This document shows positions 47,595 to 60,415 of a DNA stretch of 64,000 nt, in pieces; position 1 is the stretch's first letter; each line of letters opens with the position of its first letter. A program made the position numbers and the translations under genes. The notes under the pieces were generated by a model. That model did no database searches. It was not told the DNA's origin and saw only the letters and a program-made list of their open reading frames with translations. The DNA comes from Juglans regia. Lineage: Eukaryota > Streptophyta > Magnoliopsida > Fagales > Juglandaceae. Location: contig NC_049909.1 of the NCBI RefSeq assembly GCF_001411555.2, positions 6,145,485 through 6,209,484 on the forward strand, given 5' to 3'.

Positions 47595-48195
47595 CTACCA
47601 GGCATCTCCATGCTTTGAATTATGCTCATCCTGTGCTTTGATTGATTGCTTGATGGGGTCAAGTGGTGGGAGAGGGAAAAGCTCACCTGGTCCGGAAGTC
47701 TCCATTGTGCGTACATCTTTCACCCCGCTCTTAAGCACCTGCACATAGCATTCCCTTACTAGCACTTGTCCACCATGGACTTCTCCAATGCCCACACCCA
47801 TTGGAAACTTTATATTTAGATGATAGGTGGAGGTGACAACCTTCAAATTGTTTAGAGTGGGCTCTAACTACTAAAAACTCTGTCATGATTGTAGCGATGC
47901 AAGGTCCTGACCCGCAGACACAGGAAGCATAATGGCACCCACGAGCTAGACTATATGTCTCTACAAGCCTTTCAATGGCTTTGCCATATGGGTGTAGCCT
48001 GTCTGGGTTGATTTCCATCTTTGTGAAAGCGTCCCAAAATAGGACGTCGGCTGACCTCCCATTATCTATCGGAACTCTTCAACTGGTGTAGATTGTGATC
48101 AACAAATTTACCACCAAAGTGTCGTCGTGTGGGTATTGCACGCCTTTGCAATCTTCATCACCAAAGGAGATAATGATAGTCTTCTAAGTCTTCAA
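47595..48195 (-). pseudogene. Tat Ty3/gypsy aspartic protease region
   Basis: On the minus strand, VQYPHDDTLVVNLLI (about 48140-48095), then after a stop VPIDNGRSADVLFWDAF (the catalytic D-[ST/N]-G type site is DNGRSAD here), GSGPCIATIMTEFLVV, and in another frame VVTSTYHLNIKFPMGVGIGEVHGGQ...RECYVQVLK (47840-47730). The order and wording match Tat-lineage proteases. Known: it cuts the Gag-Pol polyprotein. A stop at about 48070 and a frameshift near 47860 disable it. Confidence 0.8.
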
Positions 48196-48550
48196 TTTCT
48201 TGGCCGGCCAGTGAGGACTACATTAAAGCAAAGGAAGAGATCCCTTCCGACAGGCAAGGTGTGGAGGAAGATGGAGCAGCAAGGCAAGCAAAGTGCAACT
48301 AGTCTAAGTGAGAAGGGCGAACGACACTATGTAGAAAGCCTTGAGAAGATGGTTCAACAACGAGCGACCAAGGATGGTTCGTCCAAGACTAGATGACCAA
48401 AGAACATGATAATAGTACAAGGGCGAGAGTGAAGAACTATGAGGATGGTAGTTCTGGAAAATGATGGCTCGCAGGACAAGGGCAAGCAACGGTGAAGGAC
48501 AAGACCAATATAGACATGTGAGCTCTCCAAGACAATACAGAGATAGCAGG

Positions 48551-51500
48551 TGTTGCACACAGAAGCCCATACTCCAGAAGAGTTGTCACGCCTAGAGTGA
48601 GCTCACAGAAAAAAGATTATGAACTTGCAGACCATATCGTCTGATCGTCGAGGTATGGTCTAGCAACATGTAGGAGACCCATATTTGGGGACAAACAAAG
48701 TGATTTTACTGAAGTCAAACTGCAAAAGACGTGTATGGCTTGTTCTCGTCAGTCTTTGCCTTCCTACAAGGCCAGAGGGAAAATGGATGGGCAAGATCAA
48801 TGACCTCCTATTCAAGCATGTTTGGAGTCAGATGAACATTAGAAATACGACTGATAGTTCCCCAATTTAGAAGGTATTGGATAAAAGCCAAAGTCTCACT
48901 TTTGTGACTATTAAGTATTTACCCTTGCATTTGGTCAGAGTCTTCGAGAAAGCAAGTGGCTTCAAAGGGTGCAACGGAAGGAGCGACTCCAATGCTACCA
49001 TAGTGTTAAAAATACTGTTCAAGTAGGTTAGTTCCTACAATCATACTGAGAATGTGGGGTAAATGTTTATGGGTATGTTGTATGACTGGGTATTTCCTAT
49101 TCCATAACTCCCCATTTTTCTACATGAAAATAATACATCTTCTTCATTATATTTATGGATTATCTTTATGTTATGATTTTGAGATGATGAAGTTGAATGA
49201 TGCAAATTGATGATGATTGCGATTTCCAAGTGTTGAGTCTTACCGTGTGTCGATCATCATGGACGAGTAGAGGAGTCCCCACACCATTCATCTTGATCAT
49301 TTCCACGAGTTTCATATGGATAGAGTGATTTCTTGTGGTAATCGGGGATGAATGTACTCGTGCTGGCGTCACATGATAACATAGTTAGAGAGATCTCTCA
49401 GGTTGATCATGTGTGGTATCTTTGAGATGGTTGACCGGGTAGAGTGACTCTCTAGGTTGATCATATGTGTTGTTTTTTAGCATGTTGACTGAGTTATGTG
49501 ATTCTCCCTATCGAATGGTTTGAGATTGGTAAATTAGCTTGCACGTTGGTCGGGTAGAGTGATTCCCTGCTTGGTACTTATATGATGAGATATGATGGAG
49601 TGTATGTTTTGATAAGAGGGTGGTTCCTCACCTTGATAATAACTATGCATATATGAGATTTGCCCTAAGGGTGATTCCTCGTCATGCTTATATACTTGTG
49701 ATTTGTTTTGAGAGTGGTTCCTCACCATAACTATGAATATATGTATTTCTGCCCAAAGAATGGTTCCTCTCCATGCATAAATATAGGTGTTCACAAATCA
49801 GTTTACATGAAACTATGCATGCATATTCATCATCATTATCTCTCATTAACAGTTTTATCATGGGTGTTTATCCTACTAGAATTTCTTATAAGTCTTGCTA
49901 TGGTGGTCCCACCTGTAGTGTCATTTACTAGAGTTGTAGATCTTGATGCAGATGTATCCCAAATGAAGTTTCAGGATGAAGAAGGACTGATCTTGCCCGA
50001 GTTATAGATACGTAGGCCTATCTCCGATATTAGTCAATGGCAACAAACCATGTTCAATTCATTGTATTTTTATATAAGTGATGAACTGCTGACAGTGTAT
50101 AATAATATTTGAGAGAAAGTGATCATGACATATGGAGATTATTATTATTAATGGATGAAGTTTCTTATGGTTTAAGCCTTTGGTACAATTAGTATTAGTC
50201 TCTGACTAATCCTTTACCTATTCCACTGTGATTTCTGTTACTTATTGCATACTCGATCCATGATTATGCACCTAGACCTGACAATAACAACTAGGGTGTT
50301 TACCGACTGACTGTGTAACACCCCAACTTATGGCTAGGACTTGGGGGTTATGTTAGGTCACCAATGGGCCTATGTGATTTTAGAATTAATGAACCTTGGA
50401 CCCATATAGTCGAAACCCCATTTGCTAGAAACCTTTATTTCTTAAGTTGTTCCTTTCATTTTAGGATAGGAAGCCCCCCAAGCCCATTTTGGCTTTAGGC
50501 CTTTGTGATTTTCTGTTGGCCCAAAAACTACACCACTTGACATTCATGCCTTAGCCCCTTAGGTTTGAAATAGAAATAAGGAGGGAAGAAAGGGTATTTT
50601 CGATGGAATAGTTTTAGGGTTTCAAAAATTTCAAAGAAAGAGAGAGGTTGAGAGAAGTGTCCATCATGCATTGAGGATTGAGTGATCCTTAGTGTTCCCA
50701 AAGCAAGCAATGATGAGAGGATTTCGGATTTGGCTAAGGTATTGCAACATGGCATGCATGCAAGGTGTTTTAGGGTTCTAGAAGATCAATCATGAGATGG
50801 AATGGAAATGTATTTGGGTTGCCATTGGCAAGAGGATGCCACATGGCATCCATGCAAAGGGAGTCTTTTAGAATTCTAAAATGTTCAATGTTGCGGAAGA
50901 GGAAGAGGAATTTTTGGCCATGAGGGAAGGTGCCATTTTGACCACGATATGGGATTTCAAGAGAAACCTATGATAAGGAAGGGAGAGGGAATCTTGACCA
51001 TGACAAGAGAGCGCCACTTCAAACACGTGTCCCTTAAGTTTCCAAGATAAGAGTAATGATGAGGAGCAAGGATGGAGAGTTCAGCTATGCCACTTGGCAT
51101 TCATGCAAATGTTGTCTTTTGGATTTTTGAGGAGGTTAATGATGAGGGATAGAGAAGTGAGACTTAGTTGTTGTAAAAAAGGGCCACTTGGTGTACATGC
51201 AAGAGCTTTTGGTAAGTTCCAATAAGGGCAATCATGGAAGAAGAAGAGGGAGGATCTCGATGAGGCCAAGGAAGACATGCCACTTGGCATTTATGCATGA
51301 AGAACAGTCAATGGAGTTTAGTCATCATAAGAAAAGCAATGATAGGAGAGAGAGAGAGACATGGGAAATGATGAAAGGTATTTAAACCCTCGCGTTAATG
51401 CCGAACGGGTTACCCTCTAAAGGAAGCTGAAAGATCACTTTGTCACTTCCTCTAGTTTCCTCTCCCCTCTCTTTTGTGCCCATCTCTAAGGAGGTTTCAG

Positions 51501-53755
51501 CCCTTTCCTCTCTAGTCGAACACCACTCACACACAGCCACACATATGCTTGAAAGACTTAAGGGTTTAGAGCAAAACATCCAAGAGGGTTTATAGCTCTG
51601 TAGGGATGCCCTCATCTTCTCTTTTCTATCCTATTTTGGTGGTATGCAAACACTTTGATCCAAGGTTTATATGTTCTAGCATGTTGTATAGTTTACCTAA
51701 AAATGAGAAAAAAAGGACTTGAAAAAGGATATCATGTGTTAGGCAGATCACAATTTTGGGTTTATGAATCTATTTGGCTCATATTCTTATATTTCAATGG
51801 TTTTCAAAAGGGATTTTTGGATGAAGAATGATTGAGGAACAACCTTGTGAGGAGCCTTTGTGATTCGCACCCCACTAGGGTTCTTGTTAGTATGCACCAT
51901 GAGTAAATCAAATGCTAGAAGGTAAAATGGTCGAAGAAAATCCTCTTGGGTGATCATGTACTAGTCAACATCACTGGGATTTTCTTTAAACACTAGATTT
52001 GAGTGATGGAATTTGGAGTCACAACCTCGAAGGCTTGTTAACAACTTGATGTACTCGGTCTTTTAGGGTTTTTGCCAGAAAAGATGAAGCTTGGTGACAA
52101 ACCAATTATCATTCAACCTACCTAGGGTTTTGTCTTGTGTGTGTGTGCATGTAACATTTGATTTAAAGAAGAGATTGAAAATTTGGGGTGACTTCTAAGG
52201 CCGATTAGGGTTGAGAGTTGCTAGAAAGGGAATTTTTAATCCTTTAGGTGCACAGGTTAGTATGTAAGTTTGGGAATTTCTTTCAAGTTCTAACAACTAA
52301 AACGTATATTTATAGCTTGGTTGTTCGTGGCATTTATACTTAAATCTCGGACCTTTGTAGGTTAACTTCTAACTTACTCTTGGATGATATACTTATATTT
52401 TTGTGTAAACGTTACATTTATGTTGTTTGTATCGATTGATGGTTGTAATCTCTTAATGGTTACATTGTTTGTTCAGCATTTATCACATTGTATGATTGGT
52501 TGTCAAGATATGTCCAAGTATATGCTCGCGGGAATTTCGCCTAAATAACATGTTTGACCATTGTATGTGTTGTTAAATATCATATGGAATTATCATATGT
52601 TATGTCATATGCTATTCATCCGAATGTTCTAATTATTTCAAGTTGTTCACATGTTCCATTCATCGAATGTTGAGTATGATTATATGTTACATGCCATGCC
52701 ATGATTTCATCATAAGTTCACATGTTACGTCATAATTACATGTTATATTTCAGGGTGTGCATTAAACATGTTTTTACTTGACCCCAATGCTAGGATGGAG
52801 GAATATCCTAGTGAAATTCTCATCTCAACACTAGAGTGATTAAATTAGAGTGGTAACCATTGGGTTGACGAAGTATAGTCAAGGAACTTCTAATGGGTTC
52901 TTTTTAAAAAACTTCAGAGCAAAGTAGTAGCGCCTAATGTTAGTGAGTGTAACACATTGTAAATACGGTGAAGGTGAAGTGCGAACTCTTCTATCATATT
53001 GTAAGCTCATGGTGAAGGCGTATTGGTCTATCTGAGAGTCTCTGTATTGACGTATACACAGCTGGTCAAAGGGCCGATGATATGATGTGGTAATTAGCAA
53101 GGAGCCCATGGTTCATAGGAGTAACCTTGAGGTATCCATACATCGTAATATTGAATGAGAGCATTTAGGAATTGGCAACTTGTTACGTGTTAGAAGTTTA
53201 GCGTTTTTGAAAATGGAATATAGATGGGGAAAAAAATGTTTTGACAAAATTACACGTTCATGTTCATGCATCCATGTTCATATTTACCTTATACATGCTT
53301 ATATTATCTTTGTACATGTTTTTGGTATATGCGACGTTTTGAAGGTTTTTGAGGATATTCAAAAGATACTAGACAAGAAAGACAAGTGAATGTTATAATT
53401 TCATGAAGAACAATGTTTTGAGGATATATGAACGGTCATAGTTTTAGGACCCTAACTTTGTAGGGATGATTTAAACAATTACTTTTGGGATAAATAATAC
53501 TTGTTTTGGTACCATATTAAATTGCTCAAAGCATTACTAGTTTAATTATTCCGCTGCGAATATTACATACTGCTAGAAAAATGTTAGATGCATTGCATGT
53601 TAACTGTCATGTATTAGGGGTGTGTAACCTTGTGTTGTATGTCCCAAAGCTTTAGACACAGTCCAATCCTATGCAGGGTCTGGGGGCATCATAGATAGGC
53701 ATCTACGGCACCACAAATCCTCACCAAGCTCTTTATCGACGAACTGGGTGCCACA
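48551..53755 (+). mobile_element. 5' LTR of the chromovirus, enlarged by a nested LTR
   Basis: Starts TGTTGCAC (48551) and ends GTGCCACA (53755), an inverted pair with 7 of 8 matches. LTR sequence is 48551-50313 and 53694-53755; 50314-53693 is a nested solo LTR. It aligns with the 3' LTR at about 58808-60415 throughout, including the 'gagtgattccctgcttggtac' region. Just after it, 53759-53770 reads like the initiator-methionine tRNA binding site (9 of 12 match to TGGTATCAGAGC). Confidence 0.75.
50314..53693 (+). mobile_element. Nested solo LTR of the CATGT-rich family in chromovirus 5' LTR
   Basis: Begins TGTAACACCCC (50314) and closes GGGGGCATCATA (53693). Flanks GACTG and GATAG are a worn 5 bp target duplication, and the 3' LTR of the host element shows the uninterrupted site near 60350. 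It contains the CATGT tract (52560-52770) and the 'aatgctaggatggaggaatatcc' phrase (52785). Short open frames inside carry no domain. Confidence 0.7.
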
Positions 53756-54950
53756 ACTTTGTATCAAAGTGTTTTACAACTCTTGGTAAATCCAAAATGT
53801 CTTGTAGGGATAGTACTAGAGAAATAGGGATTGATCTATAGCAACATAGGCTTGAAGTTTAGCACGACAAGATTCAATCTGTAGTAATTAGGCGAGAGAA
53901 AAAACTAGAGAATCATAGACTTAGATTGCGTGGCAGCATTTGATTATGGTGTGACCAAGAGTTCCACTAAACGGGCGACTGATGGGTAATCACGAGGGAG
54001 GTCAACCTCCAGGTAAGGGAGACAGTGAAGTAGCATGGGCAATTAATAGTATCATGGATGTGGTACAACAGCAACATGAATTCTTCCAATGCCAGATGCA
54101 AGTACAATAAGTTAATCACCATAGGGATGAGCAACGAGGGTGTACGTATGAGTGATTTTTGGCTTACTGTTAGTTAGGATTCTTTGGTAATGAGGGACCA
54201 ATGAAGGTGCAAAAGGTGGATTATGGACATTGAGAGGACTTCGAAGTGTGTGATCACAGGAAGAGTAGGAAGGTGTTGTACACGAGCTATCTGCTCTAAG
54301 GGGAAGAGGCGATTTGGTGGCGTTCCAAGAGGCAACTACTTGTCATGTAATTGGGATCCATGGAGGCAATTTCTTGGGAAATATCTAAGAAAGAGTTTGG
54401 CGATCGGTACTTTCTCACCATCATAAGACAATAGAAATCAAAGGATTTTGCTAATTTGGTTCTGGGGCAGCATAACAATCAAGCAATAAGCTGCTAAATT
54501 TGTAGAGTTGGGAAGGCTTGCCCTTCACCTTATGTCTACGGAAGAGATGTGTACTGAGCAGTTTAAGAATGGACTACAGTTACATCTACGACTGCATGTA
54601 GCCTATCATCAGATACAAGATTTTCAAAGGTTAGTAAATGTGGCCTCTACTACAGAACGCGAGCATCACAACTTAGTGGTTGCTATGATGGGGCAAAAGC
54701 AAAGGACGTTTATAGGAGAAGGACATAGTTTGGGTTCCCCCCAGAAGTTTGTAACAAGGATAGGGGCACACCCACAAACTACTCCCAGGGCACGTATGGG
54801 CGGCATAGCACCGGTGTGCCATCATTGTCATAGGTCTCACGAAGGAAAATGTCTCCAGACCTCGTTCTCATGCTATAGATGTGGACGAGTAGGATTATGC
54901 CACGGATTGCCCTAAGGCAATTCAAGCTCGAGGACCGACCCTACTGGACA
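53756..54950 (+). pseudogene. Chromovirus gag with zinc knuckle, decayed
   Basis: Primer-binding-like site at 53759. Gag is readable in three frames: WAINSIMDVVQQQHEFFQCQM (about 54035), then the helical domain with GDRYFLTIIRQ (near 54400), FANLVLGQ, and LRLHVAYHQIQDFQRLVNVASTTEREH (54590-54672). It ends with a zinc-knuckle region, CHHC...HEGKC and CYRCGRVG (54820-54893). Known: Gag forms the particle and binds RNA. More than ten stops and several frameshifts are present. Confidence 0.75.
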
Positions 54951-55079
54951 GGGATACCAAAGGCAGAAAGTAGAAGTGAGAGTGTACGCCCTAACACCAG
55001 TAAAAGTTGATGAAGATGCCTAGAGGCTCAAGAAGCAAGCGTCATGATAGGTACGAGATCCCAACCTTAGTTAACTAAC

Positions 55080-55499
55080 TAGTGATTTTAGGAGCATAGT
55101 CGTAAGAGTCGAGTTTGTTCGATCGTTTCAAGGCAAGTTAGGATGTTCAAATACCATGCAAGTACTTTGTTTGACTCGAGTGTGTCCCAGTCAGTTGTGT
55201 CTACTACATTTGCTAGAATAAGTGGTCTTTGGGAGGAGCCAATGCATCAAAAAATCATTGTAGTGCTACCAACCGGAGAATTAGTGTTGTGTACCAAGAT
55301 GGTTACGAATTGCCCCTTAGAAATAGGCAGAATCATTATGGAAGTCGACTTGATAGTGTTTAACTTATTGGGGTTTGATATTATCCTAGGAATGGATTGG
55401 CTATTTCAACATTTCGCGAGTATTAATTGCCAACAACAGATGGTATCATTCCAAGTGCCTAAGATGGAAGACAAAGTATTCCAAGGCAGTAAATTATGA
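55080..55499 (+). pseudogene. Chromovirus aspartic protease
   Basis: The frame 55143-55499 reads STLFDSSVSQSVVS, the place of the usual LFDSGAxxSF active site with Gly replaced by Ser, and continues to FDIILGMDWLFQHFASINCQQQMVSF, the conserved LGMDWL block. Known role: polyprotein processing. The active-site change and the broken junctions on both sides suggest a dead enzyme. Confidence 0.8.
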
Positions 55500-55599
55500 T
55501 CAATGTCAAGAATAATTCATTGCAATCCAAGAAGGAATTGGCAAGTGGAGTTGTAACTTATTTAGGGCACTTAGTGCTTAAGATGAAGGAGCCTAAGGA

Positions 55600-56330
55600 A
55601 CTATAAGGAATACCAGTAGTGGATGAGTTCCAAGAAGTATTCAGGGAAATGTCAGGATTACCACCTCCTAGAGTGGTTGACTTTTCAATTGAGCTGGACT
55701 TGTAACAATTCTGGTACACAAGACACCTTATAGAATGGCCCCATCAAAGTCGAAAGAGCTAAAGGGTCAATTACAAGAACTAATGGCAAAGGAATTTATT
55801 AGGCTGAGTATATCGTCTTGGGGAACATTGGCATTATTCATTAAGAAGAAAGATGAGATTCTTAGAATCTGCATAGACTATCGAGAATTGAACAAGGTGA
55901 CCATAAAGAATAAATATCCCTAGCCTAGAATAGACGACTTATTCGAGCTAAATGTGATGTCATTTCGATTAGCTAATGCACCATCAACGTTAATGGACAT
56001 CATGAACAGGGTGTTCATGGCATTTTTGGATATATTCATGGTAGATTCATAGATGATATCATAGTTACTCCAAGAATGTCAAAGATCATGGAAATCGCCT
56101 AAGATTGGTAGTGGGGAAACTTAAGGAATATAGATTGTTTGCCAAACACAACAAATGTGAGTTCTAGTTATGAGGGGTTAAGTTCCTTGGTCATGTGATA
56201 CCCAGAGAAGGAGTTATAATAGATTCGGGTAAGATTGTAGTCATGGATTGGCAACGTCTTATCACGATACACAAAGTTAGTAATTTCTTGGGATTAGATG
56301 GTTATTGAAGAAGATTCGTGGAAAGATTAT
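55600..56330 (+). pseudogene. Chromovirus reverse transcriptase with internal deletion
   Basis: Seen: [29 protein letters not shown] (about 55618-55702), [65 protein letters not shown] (55727-55923), RIDDLFEL. Then, after loss of the motif A block, FRLANAPSTLMDIMNRVFMAFLDIFMVD (55965-56048). The catalytic YxDD is changed or lost. Known: RT copies element RNA to DNA. Confidence 0.8.
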
Positions 56331-56830
56331 CCAAATTATCAAGTCCTCTCATGGCGCTGACTAGGAAGCACACCAAATTTACATGGATTGAGTCATGTGA
56401 GCATAGCTTTGAGGAACTAAAGAGAAGATATATCACAACCTGTGTGTTGGCATTAGCAAAAGCTCACAAACCATTCGTGGTTTATGTGATGCATCGAAAT
56501 ATGGACTAGGATGAGTCCTGATGGAAAAATGAAAGGTAGTGGCTTATGCGTCTGGGCAATTGAAGGACCACGAGAAGAACAAGCCACTTACGATATGGAA
56601 TTAGCAGCTATAGTATTTGCCTTAAAGATTTGGTGACATTACTTTTATGGAGAATCTTGTAAAGTGTACACAAATCACAAGAATTTGAGACATCTCTTCA
56701 TCCATAAGAACCTCAACATGAGATAAAGGAGGTAGCTGGAGACTATAAGCGGTTATCGGTGTGAAATCAAGCATCATCCAGAAAAGGCTAACTTGGTCGC
56801 CGATGCACAGAGTTAGAAGTCCAAATCGAA
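56318..56830 (+). pseudogene. Chromovirus RNase H region
   Basis: LSSPLMALTRKHTKFTWIESCEHSFEELKRRYITTCVLALAKAHKPFVVY (56330-56480) is the RT-RNase H connection. After stops come KVVAYASGQLKDHEKN (56535), the TYDMELAAIVFALKIW block (in another frame, 56585-56632), YTNHKNLRHLF (56667-56700) and HHPEKANLVADA (56773-56808). Frames change at least three times. Confidence 0.75.
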
Positions 56831-57149
56831 GGGCGTACGAGGTTCTACAGAAATGGTCTCAATTCTTGAAGGAATAAACAATTGTTGGTAAGGAGTTGCA
56901 ACAAGATGAAATCCTCACCTCGATAAAAGAATTCAGCAGAGGAAAAAGCCAAAGTTATTAGAGATTTGACAAAGAATCTGAAGAAGAAAAGGGTCTCTAC
57001 ATTTTAATTTGGGCAAAACAGAACCTTGTCATACAAAGGATAAAGAGTGGTTTCGGCGAATTTAGAAATTATGGAAAGAATACTCGTCAAAGCCCATTTA
57101 TCACCATTTTCAATACATCTGGGGAGTACGAAGATGTATTCGAATCTTA

Positions 57150-58350
57150 AAAAGATCTTATAGAGGGAAGAAATGAAACCAAACATTACTCACTTCATCG
57201 AGAAGCGTGCCATGTGTAGGCGAGTAAAGGCTGAGCATCAAAGAATTGCCGAAAACTTAGAACTCTTACCCATTTGAGAGTGGAATGGAAAGTACATAGT
57301 TATTGACTTTGTGGCCGGATTACCCCTAAAACCTAGCAGTGGGAATGTGATTTGGGTGATCATAGATAGACTAACCAAGAACACCCATTTTCTATCAGTA
57401 ATTACTATGAACACTTTGGGTAAGCTGATTCCAATGTACGTAAAGGAAATAATTAGACTCCATGGAGTGCCTAAGACTATAGTGTCAAATTGGGACCAAG
57501 ATTCACGTTCTATTTTTTAAAGAGCCTGCAAGCGATGATGGGCACTAAGTTGAGATTCAATATTATGTACCATCCATAGACCAACGAAAAGTCAGAGAGG
57601 ACAATCCATACACTAGCAGATATGTTAAGAGCGTGCGCATTACACTTTAAGGGCTACTGGGAAAGCCACATCCCACTTATTGAGTTTGCCTACAACAACA
57701 TTTATCAAGCAACAATTAAGATGGCCCCATACAAGACCTTGTATGGAGGGAAATGTAGATCGCCTTTATATTGGGATGAAGTTGGAGATGCTAGGATAAT
57801 TGGGCTAGAGATCATGTAGGAAATGAGCGAGCTAGTTATGGTCATACGGGAAAGAATGGCGACAGCTCAAAGTAGACAAAAGAGCGATACCGAAGTAAGG
57901 ACGAGAGAATTGGTCTTTGAAGAAGGTGATTGGGTGTATTTCAAGGTATCACATATGAAAGGGGTAAAAACATTATGGCCAAGTGAGAAGCTAAGCCCCA
58001 AGGTACATTGGACCCTATAAGATATTGTAGAAGGTAGGCCCAATAATGTATAAAGTGGTGTTACTTGAGGAATACGAAGGGATCCATAGCGTGTTTCATA
58101 TTTCCTCATTAAGGAAAAGTTTTGATAACCAACAACCCCAAATAATTATTCCAAATCTGGTTCCATTGCAACCAAATCTCACCTATGAGGAAAGGCTGGT
58201 ATGAATCGTAGACTGGAAGGAACATAGGCTACAATCTAGAATTGTACTGTTGGTAAAGATGCAGTGGGGAAGCCTGGGAAACAAGGAGTTTATATGGAAA
58301 AGTGAGCGGGTCACACAGGAGCAGTTTAACTATTTATTCAAGTTGAAGTA
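57150..58350 (+). pseudogene. Chromovirus integrase and C-terminal chromodomain-like tail
   Basis: FVAGLPLKPSSGNVIWVIIDRLTKNTHFLSV (57309-57402) carries the first core Asp region (D of IDRL). Then come LHGVPKTIVSNWDQDSRSIF (57460-57520), where the usual SDRD is SNWD, WESHIPLIEFAYNN (57660-57699), APYKTLYGGKCRSPLYWDEVG (57724-57788), and KTLWPSEKLSPKVHWTL (57970-58018). The tail reads VFHISSLRKSF (58090-58122) and ends in WKEHRL...VLLVKMQWG...EFIWKSE (58220-58304), which is chromodomain-like. That tail defines chromoviruses and is thought to guide insertion to marked chromatin. Stops and frameshifts disable it. Confidence 0.8.
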
Positions 58351-58807
58351 ACTGACTTGGAACATAATAAGTAAAGGTAGATTGGTTAAATCAAAGGCAG
58401 GAGTGCAACTATAAATAAGCCTTCGGAATGCCCCTTTGGTTGCAACATCTAGAATTCCAAAATTGTTATCATGGTGTGAGAAAAAAGGATTGCATGAAAG
58501 GCAGATGTACTGCCATAAAAGTAATCTATCATTTCATGGAAGGACAATGCAGAGGGACAAGGCCGGAAGAAGAACGTTGACAAATCGAGGAAGAATGTCG
58601 TTGAGATGAAGAGGATCATGCCAATGAAGCCTCGAGGCAGCGAGGAGACAGGGTGATCCAAGAACGTGATGGTCAAGAAAAGAACAAGGGAAAACTCTCG
58701 CCAATGTCTTGTAACTTTGAATCTAGTGGAGGAGCTAGGATGTAAGAGAGCAACTGAGATGGTTGCAACCAGAGCAGCCAACGAAGGAGACAAGAGGAGG
58801 CAACTAT
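58351..58807. other. Chromovirus 3' untranslated region
   Basis: Between the end of pol and the 3' LTR. The purine-rich stretch just before 58800 (GAAGGAGACAAGAGGAGG) fits a polypurine tract. A minus-strand open frame (58793-58449) has no domain and is not called. Confidence 0.5.
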
Positions 58808-60415
58808 TGTCCTAGTCATGGATTAGGAAGTGAGCCCATACTACAGAAGATTTTTCACATCTAGAGTGAGCTCGTGAGAAAGAGATTACAAACCTACAGG
58901 CCATATCATCTGATTCACAAAGGTATGGTCTAGCACCACGTGAGAGACCCTCATTTGGAGATGAACTGCGAGATTTGACTGAAGGAAAATTGCAGAAGAC
59001 ATGCACGCCTTGTTACTGTCAGTCCTTGTTATCCTATAAGGCCATAGGGCAAATGAATAGACAAGATCAAAGGTCTCCTATTCAAGCTTGTCTGAAGTCA
59101 GACAAATGTAAAACACACAACTAACGGTTCTCCAATTAAAAAGGCATTGCATAAAATTCAAAATCTCACTTTTGTAACTATTAAGTGTTTACCCTTGCAT
59201 CTAGTCAACGGTTTCTAGAAAGCAAGAGATTTCAAAGGGTGCGATAGAAGAAGTGGCACCAACACTACCATAGTGTTAAAGATATTTTTCAGATAGGTTA
59301 GCTCCTTCGTCCAACTCTCCCTTTTTTCTACATGAAAATAATCTATCTTCTTCATTATGTTTGTTGATTATCTCTATGTTGTGATTTTGAGATGATGAGT
59401 TTGAATTATGGTAATTGATGATGATTGAGATTTTCGATTGTTGAGTCTTATCGTATGTCGATCATCATGGATGGGTAGAAAAGTCCCCTACCATTCCTAT
59501 GGCACGTTTCCACGAGTTTCATATGAGTAGAGTAATTTCCTCGTGATGATTGAGGTGGAGCGTATTCATATTGGCGTCACATGATAATACGAGTAGAGAA
59601 TTTCTCCTGGTTGATCATGCATGTTGTTTTCAGGTGTGTTGAACAGGTTGAGTTATTCCCCCTATCGAATGGTTTGAAATTGGTGAATCAGCTTGCACGT
59701 TGGTCGGGTAGAGTGATTTCCTGCGTCGAATAGTGGAGTGATTCCCTACTTGGTACTTATATGTAGATATGATGAGATATGATGGATTTTATATGTTTTA
59801 ATAAGGGGGTGGTTCCTCACGTTGATAATAGCTATGCCTACATGACATTTGCTCAAAGGGTGATTCCTCTTCATGCTTGTATACTTGTAATTTATTGTAA
59901 GGGTGATTCCTTACCACAACTATGAATACATGTGTTTTTGCTCAGAGGGTGATTCCTCACCATGCATAAAGTAGCCCAAGCAGAGTTTCTCGAGGAAGAA
60001 ACATTGATCCTACCAAGTTGTTGATATGGAGGCTTGTCTCTGATATTAGTTATTTCTATTTGTTAATATATACATTTTAGTTAGGCGACGAACCATGTTC
60101 GGTTCCTTGTACCTAGACTTAAGTAATGAACAAATGACAGTGTATAATATTATTTGGGAAGAAGTGACAATGACATATGGATATTACTGTTATTAATGGA
60201 TGAATTTCTTATCGGGATAGACCTCTTGTACAATTAGCAATTAGTCTCTGAGTAATCCTTTAGTTATTTCGCTGTGACTTCTTTTACTTACCATGTAGTC
60301 AATTCATGATTATGCACCTACACCCGACAATAACAACTAGGGTCTTGTTGACCGGTTGGCATCCTTAGTACTACAGATCCTTGCAAGGCTCTTTACTAAG
60401 GAATAGAGTGCCACA
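58808..60415 (+). mobile_element. 3' LTR of the chromovirus
   Basis: Aligns with 48551-50313 plus 53694-53755 and ends GTGCCACA at 60415. The left limit is approximate, since the first 20-30 bp differ from the 5' LTR. The next bases (TAGCC) do not exactly match those before the 5' LTR (GCAGG), so no clean target duplication is seen. The clear divergence from the 5' LTR indicates an old insertion. Confidence 0.75.
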
